DNA of 64,000 nt from Paenibacillus caui (GTDB lineage: Bacteria > Bacillota > Bacilli > Paenibacillales > Paenibacillaceae), in NCBI RefSeq assembly GCF_019904135.1, contig NZ_JAIOGQ010000018.1, positions 1 to 64,000 of the forward strand. The letters are read 5' to 3'. The notes under the pieces are model-generated. The model ran no database searches. It was not told the DNA's origin and saw nothing but the letters and a program-made list of their open reading frames with translations. Made by a program: the position numbers and the translations under genes. Numbering within the stretch: position 1 is the first letter of the stretch; each line of letters starts with the position of its first letter. Below are positions 17,203 to 25,861 of the stretch, piece after piece.

Positions 17203-18870
17203 ATGAACAAAGGAACGAGCAGATTGCTTGCTGTGGTTCTGGGAATGACCATGTTTTTGAGTGCGTGCGGTGGCGGCGCGAATAACGCTTCAGAGAGCAG
17301 CAACGCCTCTGCCAGCAATGGGCCTGCTTCAGCCTCGGCCTCGGCGCCCGCTTCGGGACAGACTCAGGATACGCTGATTATCGGACGCGGCGGAGACTCC
17401 GTCTCCCTTGACGGCTCTATCGTGACCGACGGTGAATCCCTGAAAATCGTCCACCAGGTTTATGATTCGCTTCTTGAGTACAAGGAAGGCACGACAGAAG
17501 TCGAACCGGCCCTTGCTGAAAAATGGGACATCTCACCGGATGGCCTGACGTATACGTTCACCCTGCGGCAGGGCGTCAAATTCCATGACGGCACCGATTT
17601 CAACGCGGATGCGGTGGTGTTCAACTTCAAGCGGTGGAGCGATCCGAAAAGCGAATTCAAATTTGAAGGCGATTCGTTCGACTATTATGATTCCATGTTT
17701 GGTCCAGATGGTGCCCGTGTTATTAAGGATGTGGTGGCAGCCGATGACCATACGGTTAAATTTGTTCTGAACCAGCCCCAGGCTCCGTTCCTGCAGAACC
17801 TGGCGATGACCTGCTTTGGCATCGCGAGTCCGACGGCCATCAAGGAGAAGAAAGAAAACTTCAAGAATGAGCCGGTCGGCACAGGTCCTTTTGTCTTCAA
17901 GGAATGGAAACGCAACGACTCCATCACCCTGGAGAAGAACCCGGACTACTGGAAGGAAGGTCTTCCGAAGCTGAATAAAGTGATCGTCCGCTCGATTCCG
18001 GACAACTCCGCAAGATTTAACGCCCTGCAAAACGGTGAAATCGACCTGATGGAGGACGTGAGTCCCGATAATTTATCGCAGCTCGAATCCAATTCGTCTT
18101 TGCAAAAGATTGAACGTCCGCCGTTTAACGTTGCCTACATCGGATTTAACACGAAGAAAAAGCCTTTCGACAATCCGAAGGTTCGCGTGGCTTTGAATTA
18201 TGCCGTTAACAAACAGGGAATCATTGATGCGTTCTTCGCCGGCCAGGCCACCCCTGCGGTAAACCCGATGCCGCCTACCCTTTGGGGATACAACGATGCC
18301 GTGCAGGATTATACCTATGATCTGGATAAAGCCAAGCAGCTGCTTGCAGAAGCCGGATACCCGGACGGTCTCCCTGGTGAATACACGTTCTACGCAATGC
18401 CGGTTTCAAGACCTTATATGCCGGACGGCAAAAAAGTGGCCGAGGTCATTCAGGCTGATTTTGCCAAAATCGGAGTCAAAGTGAATATCGAGTCTCCGGA
18501 GTGGGCTACCTATCTGGATGATGCCAAGGCGGGCGAAAAAGACGATCTGTACATGCTCGGCTGGACCGGCGATAACGGAGATCCTGACAACTTTATTTAC
18601 ACGCTGCTTGACAAGGATGCCATTGGATCGAACAACTACAGCTTTTACGTGAATGAGGACCTCCACAAGCTGCTCACTGGAGCACAGAAGGAAACGGATC
18701 AAAACAAACGTTCCGACTTGTACAAACAGGCGCAGGTCATCATCAAGGCGGATGCTCCGTGGATTCCGCTCGTTCATACCACTCCGATCCTGGCTGGCAA
18801 AGCTAGCCTGAAAGGTTTTGTACCGGATCCAACGGGGACCGAATACTACAGCAGTGTTTATTTTGAATAA
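17203..18870 (+). CDS. Peptide-binding lipoprotein, solute-binding family 5 (system 1)
   Basis: The 555-residue protein starts with a lipoprotein signal peptide ending in LSAC (Cys22). A Ser/Ala/Asn-rich linker to about residue 55 tethers it to the membrane. The rest is a family 5 binding protein (DppA/OppA/NikA fold), with the typical opening YDSLLEYK and WDISPDGLTYTFTLRQGVKFHDG near residues 90-130. It captures extracellular peptides for the operon's permeases. Ribosome binding site GAGGAAGGG precedes ATG 17203. It is followed by a hairpin that may lower expression of the permeases relative to this protein. Confidence 0.9.
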   Translation: MNKGTSRLLAVVLGMTMFLSACGGGANNASESSNASASNGPASASASAPASGQTQDTLIIGRGGDSVSLDGSIVTDGESLKIVHQVYDSLLEYKEGTTEVEPALAEKWDISPDGLTYTFTLRQGVKFHDGTDFNADAVVFNFKRWSDPKSEFKFEGDSFDYYDSMFGPDGARVIKDVVAADDHTVKFVLNQPQAPFLQNLAMTCFGIASPTAIKEKKENFKNEPVGTGPFVFKEWKRNDSITLEKNPDYWKEGLPKLNKVIVRSIPDNSARFNALQNGEIDLMEDVSPDNLSQLESNSSLQKIERPPFNVAYIGFNTKKKPFDNPKVRVALNYAVNKQGIIDAFFAGQATPAVNPMPPTLWGYNDAVQDYTYDLDKAKQLLAEAGYPDGLPGEYTFYAMPVSRPYMPDGKKVAEVIQADFAKIGVKVNIESPEWATYLDDAKAGEKDDLYMLGWTGDNGDPDNFIYTLLDKDAIGSNNYSFYVNEDLHKLLTGAQKETDQNKRSDLYKQAQVIIKADAPWIPLVHTTPILAGKASLKGFVPDPTGTEYYSSVYFE

Positions 18871-18883
18871 GCCTAATCGTAAT

Positions 18884-18903
18884 ACGGCCCGGTTTCGGGC
18901 CGT
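18884..18903 (+). terminator. Intra-operon hairpin (partial terminator) after the binding-protein gene
   Basis: ACGGCCCG-GTTT-CGGGCCGT is followed by a pyrimidine tract TCCTACTCTTTT. This is a common device to keep binding protein in excess over membrane subunits. Confidence 0.6.
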
Positions 18904-18933
18904 TCCTACTCTTTTCTCGGCAGGTGAAGCAAG

Positions 18934-19938
18934 ATGAACTCTTATGTGGTAAAGCGGCTCCTGGTGCTCATACCGGTGCTTCTGGGGATGACGATTATTG
19001 TATTCTCCATTATTCATGCGATTCCCGGCGATCCGGCGGAAACGATACTGGGACAGAAGGCGACAGAGCAGTCCAAGCAGGCGCTCAGAGAGCAGCTTGG
19101 CCTTAATAAACCTTGGCTTCAGCAATATTTCACCTATTTGGGGGATTTGCTTAAAGGGGATTTGGGGCAATCCATTCGCACCAAAATGCCCATTGCCAAG
19201 GAAATGGGGCCGTACCTGATGGCTACTCTGGAATTAACGTTTACGTCGATGCTGTTTGCGATCGTAGTCGGGATCAATGCCGGGATCATCAGCGCCTGGA
19301 AGCAGAATTCCTGGTTTGATTATGTCGCCATGCTGCTGGCCCTGATCGGCATTTCCATGCCGATTTTCTGGCTGGGGCTGATGGAGCAGTGGATATTCTC
19401 GATCAAGCTGCACTGGCTGCCGTCCATCGGACGCATAGATCAGCGCAACCCGCTGGAATCCGTAACCGGATTGTATATCCTTGACGCCCTGATTGCAGGG
19501 CGCTGGGATCAGCTGTGGATTGTAATCAAGCATCTGATTCTGCCAAGCATTGCTTTAGGAACGATACCGATGGCGGTTATTGCCCGTATGACCCGTTCCA
19601 GCATGCTTGAGGTCATGAAGTCGGATTATATCCGTACAGCCAGATCCAAGGGGCTCCCGCAGTTTTTTGTCGTATACAAGCATGCCCTGAAAAATGCCTT
19701 CATTCCCATTTTGACCGTTGTCGGACTGCAGACCGGTTCCCACCTTGGAGGGGCGGTGCTGACGGAAACGATTTTCGCCTGGCCCGGTGTCGGCCGCTAT
19801 CTGTATGATGCGATCAGCTACCGGGACTATCCGGTCATCCAGTCGGGCATTCTGGTTATCGCGTTTATTTTTGTGATGGTCAACCTCATCGTCGACTTAT
19901 TGTATTCAGTGATCGATCGTCGCATTAAATATCGTTAA
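18934..19938 (+). CDS. Peptide ABC importer permease, DppB/OppB-like (system 1)
   Basis: The 334-residue membrane protein opens with the BPD_transp_1 N-terminal helix of the Opp/Dpp family (RLLVLIPVLLGMTIIVFSII, HAIPGDPAE). The EAA loop facing the ATPase is near residues 235-255 (SDYIRTARSKGLPQFFVVYK). About six helices are expected. ATG 18934 has GGCAGGTG upstream. It forms the translocation pore with the next gene. Confidence 0.9.
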   Translation: MNSYVVKRLLVLIPVLLGMTIIVFSIIHAIPGDPAETILGQKATEQSKQALREQLGLNKPWLQQYFTYLGDLLKGDLGQSIRTKMPIAKEMGPYLMATLELTFTSMLFAIVVGINAGIISAWKQNSWFDYVAMLLALIGISMPIFWLGLMEQWIFSIKLHWLPSIGRIDQRNPLESVTGLYILDALIAGRWDQLWIVIKHLILPSIALGTIPMAVIARMTRSSMLEVMKSDYIRTARSKGLPQFFVVYKHALKNAFIPILTVVGLQTGSHLGGAVLTETIFAWPGVGRYLYDAISYRDYPVIQSGILVIAFIFVMVNLIVDLLYSVIDRRIKYR

Positions 19939-19952
19939 AGGAGGGGAATCGA

Positions 19953-20849
19953 ATGGCAGAGGCTGCGATGAAGACTGCCGGCACGCCGCCGGCTGTATCA
20001 AGCAAGACGGAAGGTCCTCTTCGGGAAACCTGGCATTCCTTTCGCCGCAACAAGCTGGCGATGATTGGGCTTTTCATTATTGTCATTTTTATTTTGCTGG
20101 GTGCTTTGGCTCCCTTGATTGCTCCATACAGCTATAAGGAGCCTCAATTGCTGGACCGGCTGAAACCGCCCTCCGGCGACCATTGGTTTGGAACGGATGA
20201 TGTCGGCAGGGACATATTCACGAGAGTCATTTACGGAGCGCGGATCTCCCTGTGGGTCGGGTTCTTTTCGGTCATCGGCTCGGTGATCTTCGGCACTCTT
20301 CTCGGTATTCTGGCTGGTTATTACGGGAAATGGCTTGACATGGCGATATCCCGCCTGTTTGATATTCTGCTGGCATTTCCCGGCATGCTGCTCGCCATTG
20401 CGATCGTCGCTGTTCTGGGGCCATCCCTGCAAAACGCGCTGGTTGCGATAGCCATCGTTAATATCCCGGCATACGGCCGGCTTGTCCGGGCGAAGGTGCT
20501 CAGTTTGAAAACAGAGGAGTTTATAACCGCCGCAAGGTCGATCGGGATGAAGAACAGCGGAATTCTGCTGCACCACATTTTGCCGAATAGTCTGACTCCT
20601 GTTATTGTTCAGGGGACGCTAGGGATAGCTACGGCGATCATTGAAGCGGCCGCTCTGGGTTTTCTCGGACTCGGCGCCCAGCCGCCGCAGCCGGAATGGG
20701 GCAAAATGCTGTCCGATTCCAGGCAGTTCATTCAGACGGCGCCCTGGACCGTTATTTTCCCGGGGGCATCGATCATGCTGACCGTGCTCGGGTTTAATTT
20801 GATGGGTGACGGTTTGCGCGACGCGCTTGACCCGAAGATGAAGAATTAG
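19953..20849 (+). CDS. Peptide ABC importer permease, DppC/OppC-like (system 1)
   Basis: The 298-residue protein has a cytoplasmic N-terminus of about 40 residues and six predicted helices. The family marker HWFGTDDVGRDIFTRVIYGAR lies near residues 68-88 (given here as HWFGTDDVGRD). The EAA loop is near 185-205. A strong AAAGGAGGGG site precedes ATG 19953, fourteen bases after the OppB-like stop. It is the last gene of system 1. Confidence 0.9.
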   Translation: MAEAAMKTAGTPPAVSSKTEGPLRETWHSFRRNKLAMIGLFIIVIFILLGALAPLIAPYSYKEPQLLDRLKPPSGDHWFGTDDVGRDIFTRVIYGARISLWVGFFSVIGSVIFGTLLGILAGYYGKWLDMAISRLFDILLAFPGMLLAIAIVAVLGPSLQNALVAIAIVNIPAYGRLVRAKVLSLKTEEFITAARSIGMKNSGILLHHILPNSLTPVIVQGTLGIATAIIEAAALGFLGLGAQPPQPEWGKMLSDSRQFIQTAPWTVIFPGASIMLTVLGFNLMGDGLRDALDPKMKN

Positions 20850-20907
20850 AGGACATGGTAGAACCGGCCAGGGCAAGTCCCGGGAGCGGTTTACCGAAAA
20901 TAAAAGG

Positions 20908-20946
20908 GCCGGCCCTGGCAGCATTCTTGCAGAGGGTCGGCTTTTT
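20908..20946. terminator. Bidirectional terminator between opp system 1 and the peroxidase gene
   Basis: GCCGGCCCT (20908-20916) pairs with AGGGTCGGC (20933-20941, one G-U), followed by TTTTT. The A-rich side before the stem serves the convergent minus-strand gene. Confidence 0.75.
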
Positions 20947-20976
20947 GTACTGCGGGTTCGAGCCGGTCAAACAGGA

Positions 20977-21459
20977 CTATCCCAGCAACTCTTGGACGTC
21001 CTCTTCGATCGCGGAAGGTTCGGTCCGCGCGCTGTACTGTTTAACAATCGTTCCGTTTCGGTCGACAAGAAATTTAACGAAGTTCCATTCGATATCGCCC
21101 GTCTTATATGGGGCAGGGGTGCTGCTGGCGAGATATTGATAGAGCGGATGCGCGTGTTCGCCCTTTACGTCGATTTTGGAAAACATAGGGAAGCTGACCT
21201 TGTAGTTCAGCTCGCAGAACTGCTTGATCTCCTGTTCCGTGCCCGGCTCCTGCCCGGCAAATTGATTGCACGGAAAGCCGAGCACTACAAGGCCTTGATC
21301 CTTGTATGTATCATACAGCTGCTGCAGTCCTTTGTAATGCGGGGTTAAGCCGTAGGCGCTGGCCGTATTGACGATCAACATCACTTTACCCGCATAGGGA
21401 CGAAGGGTAGTATCTTCGCCATCGATCGTTTTGACCTTGAAATCGTAAATCTCGGACAT
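20977..21459 (-). CDS. Glutathione peroxidase-family protein lacking the peroxidatic cysteine
   Basis: The 160-residue protein aligns by eye with B. subtilis BsaA along its full length: GKVMLIVNTAS, LGFPCNQFAGQEPG, FPMFSKIDV, and WNFVKFLVDRNG. The catalytic position, normally Cys in NTASxCG, is Tyr36 (codon TAC at 21354-21352). The resolving-type Cys82 and Cys64 are kept, as is Gln70, while the Trp-Asn pair is at WNF. Members of this family reduce hydroperoxides with thioredoxin through that missing cysteine, so standard peroxidase activity is not expected. ATG 21459 follows AGGAGG. It lies 14 bp downstream of a thioredoxin-fold gene in the same direction. Confidence 0.85.
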   Translation of the reverse strand: MSEIYDFKVKTIDGEDTTLRPYAGKVMLIVNTASAYGLTPHYKGLQQLYDTYKDQGLVVLGFPCNQFAGQEPGTEQEIKQFCELNYKVSFPMFSKIDVKGEHAHPLYQYLASSTPAPYKTGDIEWNFVKFLVDRNGTIVKQYSARTEPSAIEEDVQELLG

Positions 21460-21473
21460 CCTTAAGTTCCTCC

Positions 21474-22055
21474 TTATATTAAGTCACAGGCTTCCGCCGG
21501 CATCCAATGCGCGTCCTGGCCGTCCCATTTCACGTTGCAGCCGATCGGGTTCGTTACACTTACACTGATTGGCTTGCCTGAAACAAGCTCCGTGAGGACG
21601 CGATCCAGGTCATTCACGGTCATTTTGTCCGTTTGCCGCGGATTGTCTACGCCTCGGCCGGTGTAAACCAGCTTGCGTTCCTCGTCGAAAACATAGAAGT
21701 GCGGAGTGCGAAGAGCGCCGTAGGATCTGGCAGTCTTTTGGTGCTCGTCCCGGAGATAAATCCATGGGAAACGGTTTTCTTCCATGCGTGCAATCATATA
21801 CTCAAAGGAGTCTTCCCGGTGTGTATGTTCACTGTTGGCATTGATGCCTACAAAGGTTACGCTATCCTTGCTGAACTTGTCCGCTGTATGGCGTGTGATT
21901 TCATCCGAGCCCAGCACAAACGGGCAATGGTTGCAAGTGAAAAAAATGACGAGATATTTGGAAGCTGCAAAGCTTTCCGGAGAATAGTGATTCCCGTCGG
22001 TTCCTTTCAGGTAAAAATCCGGCGCTTTATCCCCAATTTGCAATGTAAAGCTCAT
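21474..22055 (-). CDS. Thioredoxin-fold peroxiredoxin-like protein
   Basis: The 193-residue cytoplasmic protein has the AhpC/TSA-type opening [14 protein letters not shown] and a redox motif [10 protein letters not shown] (CxxCP, about residues 38-47), typical of the PRX-like-1 family often annotated as thioredoxin family protein. A later Cys ([12 protein letters not shown]) is also common in that family. It is probably co-transcribed with the glutathione peroxidase homologue. Its 5' leader contains a GC-rich inverted repeat (22086-22109) around a CGCG/CGCG core. The electron donor is not shown. Confidence 0.8.
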   Translation of the reverse strand: MSFTLQIGDKAPDFYLKGTDGNHYSPESFAASKYLVIFFTCNHCPFVLGSDEITRHTADKFSKDSVTFVGINANSEHTHREDSFEYMIARMEENRFPWIYLRDEHQKTARSYGALRTPHFYVFDEERKLVYTGRGVDNPRQTDKMTVNDLDRVLTELVSGKPISVSVTNPIGCNVKWDGQDAHWMPAEACDLI

Positions 22056-22188
22056 ATCTGACGATCCCTCCTCAAGGAACGGCTGCCGCCCGCGTATCGC
22101 GTTTGGCGGTTATATAAATTTTTAGATGTTATTTATATTTTAGCATGGCGGTTACAGCGATTTCCAATCTGAGTTTTCCGGTTGAACG

Positions 22189-23298
22189 CTATAGCTCTCT
22201 AAACGAATTTACGATGTACTTATAGGTTTTCAGCTTCTCTTCCATTTGATCGGATCTTGTCCACAGCAGCACCTGGGTAAAATGATCCCCGGAGGCCACC
22301 AGGGTGACCAGGTAGCTGACTTTGACTTTGTCCACCTCGCCGCTAAGCATAAACTGAACTGCCGTCAGACCGCCGACGCTGGTTTGACGGGGCTTGTCCT
22401 GCCTGGCGTTTTGAATGGAGTGCTTCATATTGTCGCTTACCAGCCTGTAATAGTCCGTGATCGTTGTATTCTGCGAGAATTCGGATCTTCTCTCTCTTAA
22501 TACGACAAGGTAATCTTCTGTTGCCGGGTGAGAGGCCTGAAGGTCGGCTCCGGCGGTCAAATCGCTATCAGCGGTCCAGCCTTCGGGTACGGTAATTCCC
22601 GTCTCTTGGTCGCTGCTGATCAAAAGCGAAGCTTCGGCTGCTGCAGAACCGAGGACCGGAACGGAGGCGGCGGTGTTCTCTTTTAATATTTTGAAAGATT
22701 GAACGACATTCAAGAATTCGTCTTTATAATCACTGAAACGGCTCTCGGTAGACCAGGTGATAATTTGATAGAAATGCCGGTCCTTCTCCATAATGGCGGC
22801 CAAATAGTGGAGATTTACATTTCTGGCCGTTCCGTAAAACTCAACCGTTTGGGCAGGAAATCCCCCGATGGAGATGTCTTTGCTTTCGACGATCCGGAAG
22901 TTGTGCAGCGCTACTTTTGTATCGGCTATGAACCTTTTTTTAAAGCTTTCCAGCGCCGCGCCCTTACTCAAAGCATTCCGCGATACAGGGATGATGAGCG
23001 CGTATTTTTCCCTGGAACGGTCGGAGACGGCCAGCGCTGCCGCCCTGTTAAGCGTATCGTCCTTCTCCCAGCCATCCGGCACGGTCAGTCTGAGGCTGCC
23101 GTCCGTAGCTTCGATGGCATGACGCTTTGAGGTTTTAGCAGCGTATGAGGCTTTTGAAATGGAGTAAGAGGCCTGGGATTTAACATTCGTCGCTGCCGTT
23201 TGGACAGCGGAGTCTTTGCTTCCGCATCCTCCTATGAACACCATGGAGGCAGCCGTGAGCAGAACGAGCTTTGAAATACGATCGCCGGTTGTTTTCAA
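22189..23298 (-). CDS. Lipoprotein with two tandem copies of a PsbP/DUF-like domain
   Basis: TTG 23298 follows GAGGGGGAG and gives a 369-residue protein with a lipoprotein signal ending FIGGC (Cys25). Two repeats follow, about residues 70-205 and 225-369. Each opens with a VPDGW or VPEGW motif, has a central GG(F/L)xAxxF, and ends in a VxSF or VNSF helix, the layout of small PsbP-like lipid-anchored domains in Firmicutes. The open frame extends further upstream but without a binding site or signal peptide. The function is unknown; the domain pair suggests internal duplication. It is monocistronic. Confidence 0.7.
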   Translation of the reverse strand: MKTTGDRISKLVLLTAASMVFIGGCGSKDSAVQTAATNVKSQASYSISKASYAAKTSKRHAIEATDGSLRLTVPDGWEKDDTLNRAAALAVSDRSREKYALIIPVSRNALSKGAALESFKKRFIADTKVALHNFRIVESKDISIGGFPAQTVEFYGTARNVNLHYLAAIMEKDRHFYQIITWSTESRFSDYKDEFLNVVQSFKILKENTAASVPVLGSAAAEASLLISSDQETGITVPEGWTADSDLTAGADLQASHPATEDYLVVLRERRSEFSQNTTITDYYRLVSDNMKHSIQNARQDKPRQTSVGGLTAVQFMLSGEVDKVKVSYLVTLVASGDHFTQVLLWTRSDQMEEKLKTYKYIVNSFREL

Positions 23299-23664
23299 AG
23301 TAAAACTCCCCCTCAGAATAAAATGCATAATAGATAGATTCATAACAGGATGAAACGTATCATCCCATATATATGCCGGCAGCGCCCCGAGTATGCTGCA
23401 TTTGACCATAAGCGAAAGAAAGGCAGTCTTTCCGTCTTTCATAATTTGGAAATGATGCGCGTATTATGCGTTATTAGTTGGGGATTTATGTAAAATGAAA
23501 AAATGACCTACCTAACTTCAAACGAGTTCATCAATTTATCTACAACGCAAAAAAGAGCAGCAATAAGCGCTGCTCATCTACAAAATATATATGCACTATT
23601 TTTTATGGATAATTCCTCATTAAAAGCCATCCGCCCTTAAAAGCGGCTATTGCTAGGGAGTCGT
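23299..23664. other. Intergenic stretch upstream of the lipoprotein gene, holding the tRNA terminator
   Basis: It contains the leader of the lipoprotein gene (minus strand) and the terminator of the leftward tRNA-Gly transcript. An alternative in-frame start at 23442 lacks a ribosome binding site. Nothing else is recognisable. Confidence 0.5.
23549..23575 (-). terminator. Terminator downstream of tRNA-Gly
   Basis: On the minus strand GAGCAGC (23575-23569) pairs with GCTGCTC (23561-23555), followed by TTTTTT. It lies about 90 bases after the tRNA 3' end. Confidence 0.75.
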
Positions 23665-23738
23665 TGGAGCGGGTGAAGGGAATCGAACCCTCGCCTCAAG
23701 CTTGGGAAGCTGGCATTCTACCATTGAACTACACCCGC
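23665..23738 (-). tRNA. tRNA-Gly (anticodon CCC)
   Basis: A cloverleaf folds with acceptor GCGGGTG/CACCCGC, a T arm GAGGG-TTCGATT-CCCTT and an anticodon loop TTCCCAA, giving anticodon CCC for GGG codons. The discriminator is T-complement A at 23668 and CCA is encoded at 23665-23667. The anticodon stem CCAGC/GCTTG carries one mismatch (position 28-42), unusual for a functional tRNA. The gene lies alone, reading leftward, between the lipoprotein gene and opp system 2. Confidence 0.9.
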
Positions 23739-23987
23739 AGGAAGTTATTGCTTAATATGATCACGTCTTTGACACTAACAACTTAATGACTAACCCAAGT
23801 GTCTTGCAATGTGATTATTGTACAGCGTCCAATTAAAAATGTAAAGTGGTCGGGCCGAGGATGAAGAGGATGATTTAGAGTTGTAAGACAAATTGTAAGA
23901 CAGTGTATGACAAAGTCAACAAAATGCTATATGCCTCCGTAGGCTGCCTTCCGGATTATTCAAGCTATTAATTGTAGTAGGAAGTCG

Positions 23988-24095
23988 TCAGCGCACAAAC
24001 ACGGCTCCGCCATCGCCTACCTCGGCATTGACCCAGAGGTTTTCTACGCCCCCGAAATCGACTTCGTCCATCACCTTGAAAGTTTTAAAATCCGA
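23988..24095 (-). pseudogene. C-terminal remnant of an unidentified gene
   Basis: The minus strand reads about 34 codons with protein-like bias, including VMDEVDFGGVENLWVNAE and GDGGAVFVR, ending at TGA 23990-23988. An in-frame stop lies directly upstream and no start is available, so this is at most the tail of a lost gene. Its composition is GC-richer than the surrounding intergenic DNA. Confidence 0.3.
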
Positions 24096-24118
24096 TCAAA
24101 AAAGTGTGAATAATTATA

Positions 24119-24147
24119 TTGAATTTTCTTATACCTCTGATTATACT
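24119..24147 (+). promoter_or_regulatory. Probable sigma-A promoter of opp system 2
   Basis: TTGAAT (24119-24124) and TATACT (24142-24147) are spaced by 17 bases, 36 bases upstream of the binding-protein start. Confidence 0.6.
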
Positions 24148-24182
24148 TGATTATAAACTTAATCTATTGGGGGTACATAAAC

Positions 24183-25799
24183 ATGAATCGCAAGTATTTA
24201 TGGCTAACCGCGCTGCTCATTTCCGTGATGACGGTACTCAGCGCATGCGGAGGCGAAGGCGGAAACAGTTCGACGGCTTCGTCCGGCCAGAACAGTTCTG
24301 CCAGCTCTGCACCTGCCGATAACGGCCAGCCGAAAGATGGCGGCTCCATCATTATTGCCGTGTCCGATGATCCCAAAGCACTCAACCCGCTTTACGCAGG
24401 GGATCGGGTGACATTGACGATTAACCAGGCACTTTATTCTCCTTTATTTAATATCAACGATGGGAAGAAGACGTTTGTGCTCGCCGAAAGCGAGAAGGTG
24501 TCGGACGACCATTTGACGTATACGATCAAACTGCGCAGCGGCCTGAAATGGCATGACGGCCAGCCGATCACAGCGGACGATCTTGTATTTTCGATCAACA
24601 GCATTTTGGATGAAAAGCAGAACAATCCGTTCCGCAGCATGTATGTTTTTAACGGCAAGCCGGTGAAAGTGAGCAAGGTGGACGATTTGACGGTTAACAT
24701 TGTTTTGCCTGAAGTGTCTGCTGCATTTGACGGCGCGCTCGTTCAGCTTTACCCGATTCCGGAACATATTTTTAAAGGTGAAGCGGATATTGAGAAAAGT
24801 AGGAAAAATAGCAATCCCGTTGGTTCCGGCCCCTTCAAATTCAAAGAATACCGTCCTGGCGAATATGTGACTTTGGAGCGCTTTGATGATTATTTTGCGG
24901 CCAAGCCTCATCTGGATTCGGTGACTTACCGGATCGCCAAAGATCCGAATGCTGCCAATCTCGCCCTGCAGAACGGCGAAATCCAGATGCGCATGGTAGA
25001 TACGCAGGATTACAAGAAGCTGAAGGATACCGGAAAATTCAACCTGCTGGTCTATCCGGAAGGACGCCTCCAATACATGGTGTTCAATCTGAATATTCCA
25101 TCCATGCAAAATGTTAAAGTCCGTCAGGCTATCGCCTATGCGCTGGACAAGAATGAAATGATTGCGGCTTCCTACTCTTCTTCGGAATTTGCGGAACCGG
25201 CCCCATCGATCCTGACTCCGGATACGCTGTATCAAACTTCGGATCTAGAGAAGTATGACTATAATCTGGACAAAGCCAAGCAATTGCTCAGCGAAGCTGG
25301 CGTAAGCAACCTGAAGCTTCGTCTGGCCTATTCCAATACGAACAAGCCGCAGGAAAGCCAAGCCCTGTATGTTCAGCAGAAGCTTAAGGATGCGGGCATC
25401 GAGGTTGAACTCGTTCCCATGGATGTCACGGCTTACGGCAACAAAACACTCGATATGAACAACAAGGATTTCGAGCTTAACTTCGGCGGCTATATTATGG
25501 GATATGAACCTGATGCCTATAAATCTCTTTATATGAGTAATGAAGCGTACAACTATTCCCATTACAAAAATCCTGAATTCGACGCTCTCTGGGACAAGGG
25601 TGCGGTCGAGACGGATGAAGCCAAGAGGGCGGAATTGTACAAGCAAATCCAGCAAACGGTGGCAAACGAAATGACGGTTTATCCGATAGCCTACACGAAA
25701 GCGGTCGTAGCGGTTGACAACAGCTATGGCGGTATTGAAGAAGCCCGTCCTAAACCGGTAGTTATGCTTGAGGACTTGTCCAAGCTTTACAAAAAATAA
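24183..25799 (+). CDS. Peptide-binding lipoprotein, solute-binding family 5 (system 2)
   Basis: The 538-residue precursor has a lipoprotein signal with LSAC (Cys22), a Ser-rich linker, and the family 5 fold (LTYTIKLRSGLKWHDGQPIT near 112-131). It differs from the system 1 protein in sequence throughout, so the two systems should take different peptides. ATG 24183 is used because GGGGGT lies nine bases upstream; the frame opens at 24147 without a site and that extension would spoil the signal peptide. It is the first gene of the operon. Confidence 0.9.
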   Translation: MNRKYLWLTALLISVMTVLSACGGEGGNSSTASSGQNSSASSAPADNGQPKDGGSIIIAVSDDPKALNPLYAGDRVTLTINQALYSPLFNINDGKKTFVLAESEKVSDDHLTYTIKLRSGLKWHDGQPITADDLVFSINSILDEKQNNPFRSMYVFNGKPVKVSKVDDLTVNIVLPEVSAAFDGALVQLYPIPEHIFKGEADIEKSRKNSNPVGSGPFKFKEYRPGEYVTLERFDDYFAAKPHLDSVTYRIAKDPNAANLALQNGEIQMRMVDTQDYKKLKDTGKFNLLVYPEGRLQYMVFNLNIPSMQNVKVRQAIAYALDKNEMIAASYSSSEFAEPAPSILTPDTLYQTSDLEKYDYNLDKAKQLLSEAGVSNLKLRLAYSNTNKPQESQALYVQQKLKDAGIEVELVPMDVTAYGNKTLDMNNKDFELNFGGYIMGYEPDAYKSLYMSNEAYNYSHYKNPEFDALWDKGAVETDEAKRAELYKQIQQTVANEMTVYPIAYTKAVVAVDNSYGGIEEARPKPVVMLEDLSKLYKK

Positions 25800-25817
25800 T
25801 CAGCAAGCTACTAATGA

Positions 25818-25839
25818 CGCCGGCCTGCCTGGGCCGGCG
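25818..25839 (+). terminator. GC-rich hairpin between binding-protein and permease genes
   Basis: CGCCGGCC pairs with GGCCGGCG around a 6-base loop. There is no proper U-tract, so it is more likely an mRNA stabiliser or partial attenuator than a full terminator. It is positionally equivalent to the hairpin in system 1. Confidence 0.5.
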
Positions 25840-25861
25840 CCCCGTTTGGGAGGGAAACTTC

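Larger units (their letters stand above)
23739..24182. other. 444-bp intergenic region before opp system 2
   Basis: It holds the tRNA promoter side, a short coding-like remnant on the minus strand (23988-24095) and the promoter and leader of the next binding-protein gene. I see no other gene. Confidence 0.5.
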
